64,000 bases of DNA from Selenomonas sp. AE3005 (GTDB lineage: Bacteria; Bacillota; Negativicutes; Selenomonadales; Selenomonadaceae). The notes beneath the pieces were generated by a model. That model did not search any database. It was given only the letters and a program-made list of their open reading frames with translations, and was not told where the DNA came from. Position numbers and translations under genes: made by a program. Each line of letters begins with the position of its first letter. Positions within the stretch are counted from its first letter, which is position 1. The DNA lies in assembly GCF_905233635.1 (NCBI RefSeq), contig NZ_CAJODG010000006.1, positions 20,449 to 84,448 of the forward strand. Direction: 5' to 3'. Shown here piece by piece: positions 51,821-59,209 of this stretch.

Positions 51821-52178
51821 TCTGCGTTCTCCTTTCATAGTCATGCTTATAACGCAATGCCCTATCCAATTCACTGACAGGTGTTTTCATCGTCTTCTTT
51901 TTGAATCCATTTAGCAATACAAACGTATCGCCTTGAAAAGAAAAGTAAAACACCCTTGTAATATTAGAGGCAAATTTCACACGCAATTCCCATATTCCTT
52001 TATATTTATCGCCCTTTAGCGGCGCAACATAAGGCTCACGCAAACCTGTTCCCGTATTCTCCAACAAATCAATCGTCTGTTGTACTTTCGCCCTCATTTT
52101 AGCATCCAACGAAAGCATGAATTCCAATACAGGAATCTCACCATTTTCTTTCTGATAAAACTCAACCGACCACGACAT
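51813..52178 (-). CDS. HigB-like toxin (Gp49/RelE superfamily)
   Basis: 121 residues. The pattern SVEFYQKENGEIPVLEFMLS, then GLREPYVAPLKGDKYKGIWE and LRVKFASNITRVFYFSFQGD, matches the phage-derived Gp49-like HigB toxins, ribosome-dependent mRNA interferases. The C-terminal LNGFKKKTMKTPVSELDRAL is the family hallmark. ATG 52178 follows GAGGGAG. Likely autoregulated with the antitoxin. Confidence 0.87.
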   Translation of the reverse strand: MSWSVEFYQKENGEIPVLEFMLSLDAKMRAKVQQTIDLLENTGTGLREPYVAPLKGDKYKGIWELRVKFASNITRVFYFSFQGDTFVLLNGFKKKTMKTPVSELDRALRYKHDYERRTQNE

Positions 52179-52274
52179 TATTATCTCCCTCGTTAAGCCC
52201 ATGTTATCATATAAGATAACTCTTGACAAGATTAAATATGACATTTTGCGCAACAAAAAACTCCGCGGAAGTTT

Positions 52275-52700
52275 TCACTTCGCGGAGCTGGCCGCTATTT
52301 TCTCTTTCACTTTTGCCGGCACGAACTGCCAGAACTCACTCTGCACTGCCGGCATTTCGGCCTCCCGCTCCGCTGCCATAGCCTCGTCAATTTTCGCATA
52401 CGCCTCTTTCATGGCTTTCTCCTTCGCCAATCCTCTGGCCTGCCGGATTTTGCCATGCTTATCCTGCACATACTCTTCATGCGGTATCTGCGGACTATAG
52501 CTGAACTCAATCGCCCGTTTCAGCCACGCGGCCGGATAACGGACTTCCTGATTAAACATTTCATACCACAGCACCGCCAGCTCCCGGTCCACCATATAAA
52601 GCCCGTACCTTTTCACCAGCGCCTTGATGGTATCCGGCGTGATATGACACCGTCCCCCGTGAAAAATACAGTTTTCCAGCGTTACATTTCCATCGCCCAT
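52275..52700 (-). CDS. Hypothetical protein, third gene of a three-gene set
   Basis: 141 residues, not recognised. A C-x-H-G-G-x-C-H cluster occurs near residues 11-18; the middle (FNQEVRYPAAWLKRAIEFSY) is weakly reminiscent of replication-initiation proteins that carry DnaD-like tails. The C-terminal half is a charged helix. It overlaps the preceding gene by 19 nt, so the set 53691-52275 is probably co-translated. Confidence 0.5.
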   Translation of the reverse strand: MGDGNVTLENCIFHGGRCHITPDTIKALVKRYGLYMVDRELAVLWYEMFNQEVRYPAAWLKRAIEFSYSPQIPHEEYVQDKHGKIRQARGLAKEKAMKEAYAKIDEAMAAEREAEMPAVQSEFWQFVPAKVKEKIAASSAK

Positions 52701-53128
52701 GCTTTATCCTCTCCTTCGCTCCAATCATCGGCAGCGTCCGCCGGCCTGTCCCAGACACTCACCTTATCCGGCAGCTGCCAAAAACCGCGCCGTCCGGCCC
52801 GAAAACCTAAATCCCGCAGTTTTTCATAACAAATACTATAACTCAGCGTCCGGTCATACGCCTTGCCATTAAGACGCCGCCGCACGATAAGCCCCTGCTT
52901 TTCCAGACTCGCCGCCGCCCGTTTGACACTAGCCGCCGACACGCCCAGCTGCCGTCCCCACTCGCTCTCCGTATTGTATACCCAGAACCGCCCGTCCGCA
53001 AAATTATGTGTATGCTCCAGCCAGTAATCAATCTGTGATAGCAGCATAGCCTCCAGACGGCCGATTTTCTCTGCCATATCCAGCCGCAGCAGCACCACGC
53101 GGTTATTATCGCCGCTAATCATCACCAT
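52682..53128 (-). CDS. Winged-helix protein, possibly replication-related
   Basis: 148 residues with a winged-helix region: RLEAMLLSQIDYWLEHTHNF, SEWGRQLGVSAASVKRAAAS, LEKQGLIVRRRLNG. This layout is common in Firmicute phage and plasmid replication or regulatory proteins. It overlaps its neighbours on both sides. A replication role is a guess from family resemblance and the nearby phased repeats. Confidence 0.5.
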   Translation of the reverse strand: MVMISGDNNRVVLLRLDMAEKIGRLEAMLLSQIDYWLEHTHNFADGRFWVYNTESEWGRQLGVSAASVKRAAASLEKQGLIVRRRLNGKAYDRTLSYSICYEKLRDLGFRAGRRGFWQLPDKVSVWDRPADAADDWSEGEDKAWAMEM

Positions 53129-53691
53129 TCCTCCGCCAGTTTTTCCAGGCGTCCCAGAGTCACCGCCATACTGCGCACAGTCTGCTGATGATAATAATAC
53201 TCACGATAAAGCCACCCCCGGCCTTCCTCCAGACGCGACCGCGCAAACTCATAGGACACCTTCACCGGCAGCGTCCGCCCCGACAAAAACCGCAGCATTG
53301 TCCGTCCCTCCGCGTCACTTGTCACGTCCACAAGCCGCATTACATTCGCATAAAGCCGCGTCGTATGATGAGAATTCACCGCCCGGCGATAGCGCAGCGG
53401 CAAAAACAACAGCCGCGGACTGATATTGTAAAAATCCACACGTTTACGCACATTGCCATTTGCCAGACCGCGCAGACGCGCCAGCTGCCGCAAATCCTTG
53501 CCGTACCGGGCCGCCAGTTTCTTCAGAAAACCCTCTGCCCGGACATTGTTGAGCACCATGTCCGCACCGGAACCGGGAGAAATCACACAGCCATAGCCAC
53601 CGTTGTCCATGTCCCGTTCCCGAATCGCCTCGATATTTGCACACCGCAGGCACGCGTTAAATGTTTGCTCCAATTCTTTTGACATTGCCAT
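53122..53691 (-). CDS. Putative DNA-binding protein, LytTR- or ComK-like
   Basis: 189 residues. The segment PRLLFLPLRYRRAVNSHHTT, with RLYANVMRLVDV and TMLRFLSGRTLPVKVSYEFA, has the spacing of LytTR C-termini (VN..I..V...G..lpVSr.y) and also recalls ComK. The N-terminal 80 residues are helical. I cannot decide between these or exclude an unrelated fold. It is the first gene of the three-gene set and has long phased repeats upstream. Confidence 0.35.
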   Translation of the reverse strand: MAMSKELEQTFNACLRCANIEAIRERDMDNGGYGCVISPGSGADMVLNNVRAEGFLKKLAARYGKDLRQLARLRGLANGNVRKRVDFYNISPRLLFLPLRYRRAVNSHHTTRLYANVMRLVDVTSDAEGRTMLRFLSGRTLPVKVSYEFARSRLEEGRGWLYREYYYHQQTVRSMAVTLGRLEKLAEEW

Positions 53692-54272
53692 GATAAACGC
53701 CTCTTTTGTGAATTTTTTGCAAGGGAAATATTGTTGTTCATGTCCCCCTTACACGCACAATAATACACTTGTTCCTTCGCCATGTCAAGCGAATTATGAA
53801 TTATTTTTTATTATTTTCTATTTTTTATTTTCATTTCATCTAAGGGAAAATTTTCCGCACCGGCCACCAGACAAAGCCCCTCAGGTTTACAAATTTGCAG
53901 CCGGTCAAAATTGCTGTTTCGTAAAACCGCCTCACGGACAAATGTCCACAAAATCTCTATCCTTCTCAGAAAGACACTTTGCTTGACAGTTAACATTTGT
54001 TAACTTTGTTTAACTTTGTTAATTTTCCTTAACATTCCTTTTTGCATATTTATGCATTAAGCCCCGGCGGCACCTTATCTTATGGTTATATATGGTAGTC
54101 TATGGTATTGGTGGGTACATAATGACCACTTCCAACGGCGCAGAATGAACTCCTGGAAGAGGTCAAAAAAATATTTACGGCCGCAGGCGATTTTGCCCGG
54201 GGCAAAGTTATGTATAAGAGTGTCAGGGCCATGACAACAGCAAACAACCTACCAACAGAAAGGATGATTACC
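53692..54272. other. Regulatory or origin-like gap with phased repeats
   Basis: 580 bases between divergent genes. An A/T-rich stretch (about 53785-53840) is followed by TTGACA (53983-53988), TTAAC/TTAAT repeats at 53990, 54000, 54010, 54019 and 54029, a TGCAT..ATGCA palindrome near 54045, and TATGGT at 54081, 54091 and 54101. Both repeat sets recur every 10 bp. A DnaA-box-like TGTCCACAA lies near 53943. No ORF with a ribosome-binding site is evident. Confidence 0.55.
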
Positions 54273-54491
54273 ATGGCAGCAACACGCATGAACCCCGTCA
54301 CCAAACTCAACCTCAAAGTCGTAACCGCCACCAACAGCGCCGGTCACGAAGTCATCGCCACGCGCAGCTACAACGTAAACCCGGGGCTGACCGACGATGA
54401 TATCCTCTCCCTGGGCCAAAAGCTCGGCGGCCTGCAGGACTTCCCCGTCCACGCCATCGACCGTCAGGACAGCGCTGATCTGGCTGAATAA
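54273..54491 (+). CDS. DUF1659 family protein
   Basis: 72 residues (MAATRMNPVTKLNLKVVTAT...), matching the small DUF1659 family widespread in Firmicutes; function unknown. AAAGGATGATTACC precedes the ATG. First gene of a DUF1659-DUF2922-YvrJ trio that recurs as a unit in Firmicutes. Confidence 0.82.
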   Translation: MAATRMNPVTKLNLKVVTATNSAGHEVIATRSYNVNPGLTDDDILSLGQKLGGLQDFPVHAIDRQDSADLAE

Positions 54492-54520
54492 CTACCATCT
54501 GTGCGAAAGGAGCAATCACC

Positions 54521-54733
54521 ATGAAATCCACGTTAAAAATGATTATGTCCCTTGAAAACGGCAAGAGCACGACACTCTCCCTGACAGCACCGCGTCAGGA
54601 CCTCACCGCCGCCGATGTCACGGCCTTCCTCACCGAGGTCATTGCCAAGCAGGCCATTGTCGTCAACGGCTCGCCCGTGACGGCCATCAAGAAAATCTAC
54701 ATCGAAGATGTGGACGAGAAAGTCCTGGCCTAA
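54521..54733 (+). CDS. DUF2922 family protein
   Basis: 70 residues (KSTLKMIMSLENGKSTTLSL, VTAIKKIYIEDVDEKVLA), typical of DUF2922. GAAAGGAG lies 9 nt upstream. It is 29 nt after the DUF1659 gene and immediately before the YvrJ gene. Confidence 0.82.
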   Translation: MKSTLKMIMSLENGKSTTLSLTAPRQDLTAADVTAFLTEVIAKQAIVVNGSPVTAIKKIYIEDVDEKVLA

Positions 54734-54736
54734 GCT

Positions 54737-54889
54737 ATGGCGGAAACACTTCTGACCGCGGTTTCCGCCGTGGGATTCCCCATTGTGGTGACCTTCTACC
54801 TGCTGACCAGCTTCCAAAAATCAATGGACCGGCTCACCTGCCAGCTGGGGGAACTAACCCACGAACTGCAACGGCTGAAACAGGCATAA
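54737..54889 (+). CDS. YvrJ family small membrane protein
   Basis: 50 residues: one membrane segment (VSAVGFPIVVTFYLLTSF) followed by an amphipathic helix (MDRLTCQLGELTHELQRLKQ). This is the YvrJ pattern, third member of the trio. It starts 4 nt after the DUF2922 stop codon. Confidence 0.8.
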   Translation: MAETLLTAVSAVGFPIVVTFYLLTSFQKSMDRLTCQLGELTHELQRLKQA

Positions 54890-54970
54890 ACTAAATTGAC
54901 GCCAAGAGTTGGGCCGGCAAACAACGCGGCCTCACCGGCCAGCTCGGCATGAATTGGAAATTCTAAAAAT

Positions 54971-55015
54971 AAAAAACGGTTGAAAAAGTTGCATAAACTT
55001 TTCCAACCGTTTTTT
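54971..55015. terminator. Bidirectional terminator
   Basis: Long near-perfect stem of about 20 bp, AAAAAACGGTTG.../...CAACCGTTTTTT, between the YvrJ trio and the convergent toxin-antitoxin pair. Confidence 0.88.
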
Positions 55016-55037
55016 CATGTCCAAATGAATTTATCTA

Positions 55038-55388
55038 TTATCTTTCTATAGGAACAACACGCAAAGTCTTTCCTAACGGTGCCAATACTTTAAGCACTGT
55101 AGACAGCGTGGAATTTACGTTTCCGCGTTCCATTCTGGCGATTACCGGCTGCCGTACGCCGCTTAACTCCTCCAACTGTTTCTGCGTAATGCCCTTCTCA
55201 TTTCTGGCCTCTATCAGTTCAGCTATCAGCGCCACCCGCAAATCACTTTCGGCAATTTCAGCCGGTGTAAAAAACTCACGCTGCATTTCTTCCCATTCGT
55301 CTTTTACTTCCTCATCCGTATGGTGCGCTTTATGAACGGCCAGCATTTTCTTGGCCTTTTTTAATTCTTCCTGATACTGCTTATCCAT
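55038..55388 (-). CDS. HigA-like antitoxin, XRE family (second module)
   Basis: 116 residues. The helix-turn-helix is NEKGITQKQLEELSGVRQPV followed by IARMERGNVNSTLSTVLKVL. A helical, charged N-terminal half precedes it. It overlaps the toxin gene by 8 nt, toxin first, like the module at 51.5-52.2 kb. Confidence 0.88.
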   Translation of the reverse strand: MDKQYQEELKKAKKMLAVHKAHHTDEEVKDEWEEMQREFFTPAEIAESDLRVALIAELIEARNEKGITQKQLEELSGVRQPVIARMERGNVNSTLSTVLKVLAPLGKTLRVVPIER

Positions 55389-55743
55389 TTTTCTTAATCC
55401 TCCCCATACATTCCTGCAACATTTTCTTCGCCTTAGCTATCTCACGCTTAGGTGTTTTTTGCGTCTTTTTTACGAAGTGATTAAGTATGAGAAAACTATC
55501 ACCAGTCCAAAGCGCAAACATAAATCTGTCATCCAGCGGCCGCAATTCCCATATATCGCCATCTATATGTTTGACAAACGGTTGCCCTGCTCGTGTTCCC
55601 TTCATCTGCAGTATTTTGATATAATCGTTAATCTTATTAGCCTTAATCCGACTATTTTTATCAGACCTTGCCAAAATCGACCTTATATATTCTTTTGTTT
55701 CCGACTGCCCATTTTCATCTTTGGCAAATTCAATCCTATACAA
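55381..55743 (-). CDS. HigB-like toxin (RelE/Gp49 superfamily, second module)
   Basis: 120 residues with the HigB pattern: RIEFAKDENGQSETKEYIRS, GQPFVKHIDGDIWELRPLDD, RFMFALWTGDSFLILNHFVK and KKTQKTPKREIAKAKKML. Similar in fold but not closely identical to the toxin at 51813. It is likely an mRNA interferase neutralised by the downstream antitoxin. A/T-rich compared with the backbone. Confidence 0.88.
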   Translation of the reverse strand: MYRIEFAKDENGQSETKEYIRSILARSDKNSRIKANKINDYIKILQMKGTRAGQPFVKHIDGDIWELRPLDDRFMFALWTGDSFLILNHFVKKTQKTPKREIAKAKKMLQECMGRIKKNG

Positions 55744-55804
55744 GATACCACTCCTATATGCACATTATATCTTTTAAGTTATAACGAGTCAATAACTTTT
55801 AAGA

Positions 55805-55914
55805 TATAACGAGGCAAGAAAATGTCCCCCACCTCAGCAGGTGGGGGCACGAATACCAAAACAGGCGGCGAGCATATCTCCCGCCTCGTTGAAACGCCAA
55901 GAACGGCGTTATAA
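55805..55914. repeat. MITE-like palindromic repeat, copy C (short form)
   Basis: 110 bp from TATAACGAGGC to CGGCGTTATAA. It has the first two hairpins but lacks the GTTTTGCC/GGCAAAAC hairpin, going from AACGCCAAGA directly to the terminal ACGGCGTTATAA. It lies between a toxin gene and tRNA-Gln. Confidence 0.8.
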
Positions 55915-55957
55915 GCACTACTAAAACATCTAGTGGAAATATACAACACACAAAAAA

Positions 55958-55977
55958 AGCACCGCTTTCGCGGTGCT
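55958..55977 (-). terminator. Terminator of tRNA-Gln
   Basis: Stem AGCACCGC/GCGGTGCT with a 4-nt loop and seven Us on the minus strand, 12 nt past the tRNA. Confidence 0.85.
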
Positions 55978-55988
55978 TATATTTCATA

Positions 55989-56064
55989 TGGCAGGGGTAG
56001 CTGGACTCGAACCAACGCATGCGGGATTCAGAGACCCGTGCCTTACCAACTTGGCGATACCCCT
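55989..56064 (-). tRNA. tRNA-Gln (anticodon CTG)
   Basis: Minus-strand cloverleaf: acceptor AGGGGTA/TACCCCT, anticodon loop CTCTGAA reading CTG, T loop TTCGAGT, encoded CCA at 55989-55991. Confidence 0.93.
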
Positions 56065-56233
56065 GTGTTTTCACGCTTTCGCGCTATCAACAATAAATAT
56101 TATAGCGGAGAGTATTATGGGTGTCAAGACTTTTTTTATGTTTTTTCCGCAATTCTTAGCGCGGTGCATTTCCTTCCAATATATGTTATAATAGCGGTAT
56201 TTGATTCTAGTAATTATAGGGAGCGTCATACCT

Positions 56234-57076
56234 ATGGAAAGTATAGAAAAACCGCGTATCGGTCATATCAATTTCCTCAATGTCCTGCCGCTGACCTACA
56301 GCTATGCCCACGGCTTTGCTGACGGCCTGCAGCTGACGGAGGCTGTGCCGGCGGAGCTCAATCAGAAGATACGGGCTCACCAGCTTGACATCAGCGCCGT
56401 GTCCTCCATCGTCTACGCCCGCAATGCGGCGGAACTGTTAATCCTGCCGGATATCTGCATTCGTTCTGACGCCGACGTGGAAAGTATTGTCCTCGTGTCG
56501 CGCAAACCGGCCGCCGAACTTGACGGCAGCAAAATCATTCTGACCGCCAAGTCGGAAACGTCCCACTGCCTGTTAAAAATCGTCCTGCACCGGGGCTACG
56601 GCGTAAAGCCGGCCTATGAAATCCGCCCCATCGGCCTTGACGATTACCTGCCGGCCGGGGCTGACGCCGCGCTTTTAATCGGGGACGACGCCCTGCACCT
56701 CTACCACAACCGGCAGCCGGGGCTTTACTACTACGACCTCGGCCGCGAGTGGCATAAGCTGACCGGTCATTCCATGGTCTATGCTGTCTGGGCCGTGCAA
56801 AAGGACTTTGCCGCCGACTGCCCCCATCAGCTGGAACTGGCCCATCAGCGTATTATTGACGGCCTGCATGACGGCCTCAAGCACAAAGACGCGGCCATCA
56901 AAGCCGTTTTTGCGGCCAAGGATTTTTCCTATGAAATCCTCGACCATTACTTAGGCGGCATTATCCACTGGGATTTGACCGCCGAGCATATAAAATCCCT
57001 GCAGCTTTTCTATCAGCTGGCCTTTGCCGAGGGGCTTATCCCGGCAGTACCGGAAATAAAAACAGCCCTCAGCTGA
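56234..57076 (+). CDS. mqnA: Chorismate dehydratase (futalosine menaquinone pathway)
   Basis: MqnA converts chorismate to 3-enolpyruvyl-benzoate, the first step of the futalosine route. The 280 residues show PRIGHINFLNVLPLTYSYAH, the SAVSSIVYARN segment and LLIGDDALH, typical of the periplasmic-binding-protein-like MqnA/MqnD fold. ATG 56234 has GGGAG 10 nt upstream. Downstream genes continue the pathway; mqnD is not in the window. Confidence 0.93.
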   Translation: MESIEKPRIGHINFLNVLPLTYSYAHGFADGLQLTEAVPAELNQKIRAHQLDISAVSSIVYARNAAELLILPDICIRSDADVESIVLVSRKPAAELDGSKIILTAKSETSHCLLKIVLHRGYGVKPAYEIRPIGLDDYLPAGADAALLIGDDALHLYHNRQPGLYYYDLGREWHKLTGHSMVYAVWAVQKDFAADCPHQLELAHQRIIDGLHDGLKHKDAAIKAVFAAKDFSYEILDHYLGGIIHWDLTAEHIKSLQLFYQLAFAEGLIPAVPEIKTALS

Positions 57077-57083
57077 GGGCTGT
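57062..57083. terminator. Palindromic terminator between mqnA and the phosphorylase gene
   Basis: A 22-bp perfect palindrome (ACAGCCCTCAG and its complement) overlaps the mqnA stop codon and is followed by TAATTTTA; it can serve both convergent genes. Confidence 0.75.
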
Positions 57084-57087
57084 AATT

Positions 57088-57936
57088 TTAGCCTTTTGCG
57101 GATTCTTCCTTATAAACGTCCTTCAGGAGCGTTTCCTTGCGGAGATTTTGACACTCACAATTATGATGGTCAGCGTCCACGTTGCGGATGGTTTCTAAGA
57201 GAATCTCGCCAATCATCGGCGCGTCATCGTAGAAAATATCACGCATGGTATCATGCGACCAGACACGTTCGAGCCCTTCGCCGTAGTTGACCACATAGTA
57301 AAGGCCGGCGTAGCAGGCGCCGATTTCCCGGGCCAGATAAACCTCGGGGGCAATGCTTTGGCCGACAATATCGGCATGGCCTTTGAGCATGGCGATTTCT
57401 GCCGGGCTTTCAAAATGGCGGCCATCGGTGACAGCGTAAATACCGCGGTCAAATACGCGCCCCTTAAAGCGGCTGCGCACGGATTTTATGAGGTTCTGCC
57501 GCAGTTCGGGGCACAGGGCGTCACGCATGATGAGGAGATACCGTCCGTCCAGCATGACGTCCTTGCGGTTGGACATGTCCAGATAATCGTCCGGCACCAT
57601 GAAATCGCGCGGGTCGAGCAGGTGATTGACCGTGCCCACGCCCCCTTCAGACAGGATACGTTTGACGCCGGCCTCGCGGAACACCCAGAACACCTGCCGG
57701 CTGGCGTCAGCTCTGGTCACACCGCTGCGCCAGCCATGCATACGGCAGCACAGGACTTTCTTTTCCCCCACGGAAAACAGGCGCATAGCCGGGCTTTGCC
57801 CATACGGGGTAGCAAAATAAAGGTTATCTTCTAATATTTTTACATCATTGTCGGGCAGGTTGGCCGGAAAATCGCTGGACAGCGTGCCGGAACCGCCCAC
57901 CACAGCATAAGAAACCTGAGGTATTTGGTGATTCAT
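57088..57936 (-). CDS. MTAP/PNP-family nucleoside phosphorylase, possible menaquinone-pathway enzyme
   Basis: 282 residues of the class II purine nucleoside/methylthioadenosine phosphorylase fold: YAVVGGSGTL, EAGVKRILSEGGVGTVNHLL and IVGQSIAPEVYLAREIGACY. It is divergent from true MTAPs at key places: the usual RH of the phosphate site is RMHGW, and the GPRFSTRAE motif reads GRHFESPAE. Placement between mqnA and mqnE suggests it cleaves (aminodeoxy)futalosine by phosphorolysis in place of MqnB or MTAN. That is inference. ATG 57936 with GGAGAGG upstream. Confidence 0.7.
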   Translation of the reverse strand: MNHQIPQVSYAVVGGSGTLSSDFPANLPDNDVKILEDNLYFATPYGQSPAMRLFSVGEKKVLCCRMHGWRSGVTRADASRQVFWVFREAGVKRILSEGGVGTVNHLLDPRDFMVPDDYLDMSNRKDVMLDGRYLLIMRDALCPELRQNLIKSVRSRFKGRVFDRGIYAVTDGRHFESPAEIAMLKGHADIVGQSIAPEVYLAREIGACYAGLYYVVNYGEGLERVWSHDTMRDIFYDDAPMIGEILLETIRNVDADHHNCECQNLRKETLLKDVYKEESAKG

Positions 57937-57970
57937 CGAATCCTCTCCTTTTTTATGAATACATAAATCA

Positions 57971-58044
57971 TTATAACGCCGTTGTTCCAGTTTTGCCACC
58001 GGCAAAACTTCCGCTTGGCGTTTCAACTTGCTTACGAGTTATAA
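57971..58044. repeat. MITE-like palindromic repeat, copy E (inverted, internally deleted)
   Basis: 74 bp in opposite orientation. It keeps the TTATAACGCCGTTGTTCCAG end, the GTTTTGCC/GGCAAAAC hairpin and an end reading ACGAGTTATAA, but lacks the two central hairpins. It separates the divergent phosphorylase and mqnE genes. Confidence 0.75.
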
Positions 58045-58106
58045 CACCATAATGATATTGTTCAAATTTTTACCGGGGAACCTGCGGTTCCCGAGGAGGG
58101 AATACA

Positions 58107-59201
58107 TTGCTTTGTACGAAAGAATACGCTGATATCGAGGCCAAGGTTATGAACGGTGAACGCCTCACCCGTGAGGACGGGCTGCGGCTCTTTGCCTGCC
58201 ACGATATCGCCTGGCTCGGCGCTCTGGCCGATTACGTCCGCCGCGAAAAATGCGGTGACATCGTTTACTATAATGTAAACTGTCATGTAAACCTCACCAA
58301 TATCTGCACCTCGCACTGTAAGTTCTGTGCCTTTGGCCGGGACAAGGACAGCAAGGGCGCTTATGCCATGACCAAGAACAAGGCCATCGCGCTCGTCCGC
58401 GACGCCATGCGTGACCCCCATCTGGCCGGGCTGCACGTCGTCAGCGGCCTGCACCCGGATTGGAGCTTTGAGAACTACGAGGAAATCTTAAAAGCCCTCC
58501 ATGAAACCTTCCCCTCATTATATCTGAAAGGCTTTACCGGCGTGGAAATCGTCCACTTTGCCAAGATTTCCGGCCTGTCCATCAAAGAGGTGCTGCTGCG
58601 GCTGCAAGCGGCCGGCCTGCAGGCCATCGCCGGCGGCGGTGCGGAAATCCTCTCCGACCGTATACGCCAGCAGCTCTGCCCCAAGAAAGCCACGGCCGCG
58701 GAATGGCTCGAAGTCGCCCGGACAGCGCACAGCCTCGGCATAAAGTCCAACGCCTCCATGCTCTACGGCCATATCGAAACCGTGGAAGAGCGTGTCGACC
58801 ACCTGCTGACCCTGCGCGAACTGCAGGACGAAACCGGCGGTTTCCAGACCTTTATCTGTTTCCCCTTCCTGCCCAAGAACACGGAGCTGGGGGAAAACAT
58901 CACCCAGACCAGTATGTGGGACGACCTGCGCACCATGGCCATTTCCCGGCTCATGCTCGACAATTTCCGCAATATCAAGGCCTACTGGGTTATGCTCACC
59001 GTACCTGTCGCACAGCTGGCCTTAGGCTTTGGCGCGAACGATATTGACGGCACCATTCATAAGGAAACCATTCTCCATGACGCCGGTGCCACCAGTCCGA
59101 CGGCTCTGCCTGAGGACACCATCGTCCATATCATTCGCGAGGCCGGCCGCATTCCGGCCGCCAGCGACTGCAATTTCAACATTATCCGGAACAAGGACTG
59201 A
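58107..59201 (+). CDS. mqnE: Aminofutalosine synthase MqnE (radical SAM)
   Basis: Radical SAM enzyme joining 3-enolpyruvyl-benzoate to SAM to make 6-amino-6-deoxyfutalosine. The cluster motif is C67-C71-C74 in CTSHCKFCAF. VVSGLHPDWSFENY, GFTGVEIVHFAKISG and the GGGAEIL segment are characteristic. 364 residues. TTG start with GAGGAGGG 6 nt upstream; a GGGAACC/GGTTCCC hairpin lies just before the ribosome-binding site. Confidence 0.93.
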   Translation: MLCTKEYADIEAKVMNGERLTREDGLRLFACHDIAWLGALADYVRREKCGDIVYYNVNCHVNLTNICTSHCKFCAFGRDKDSKGAYAMTKNKAIALVRDAMRDPHLAGLHVVSGLHPDWSFENYEEILKALHETFPSLYLKGFTGVEIVHFAKISGLSIKEVLLRLQAAGLQAIAGGGAEILSDRIRQQLCPKKATAAEWLEVARTAHSLGIKSNASMLYGHIETVEERVDHLLTLRELQDETGGFQTFICFPFLPKNTELGENITQTSMWDDLRTMAISRLMLDNFRNIKAYWVMLTVPVAQLALGFGANDIDGTIHKETILHDAGATSPTALPEDTIVHIIREAGRIPAASDCNFNIIRNKD

Positions 59202-59209
59202 GGTATAGC

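Noticed and set aside
54122..54272. Upstream extension of the DUF1659 frame
   Set aside because: The frame is open for about 50 codons, but ATG 54273 has a good ribosome-binding site and the usual family start; no initiation codon with support lies upstream.
55805..55914. Self-cleaving ribozyme in the repeat family
   Set aside because: GAAAC occurs near the end, but the CUGAUGA core of hammerheads is absent and I found no other known ribozyme core. The element is described as a palindromic repeat only.
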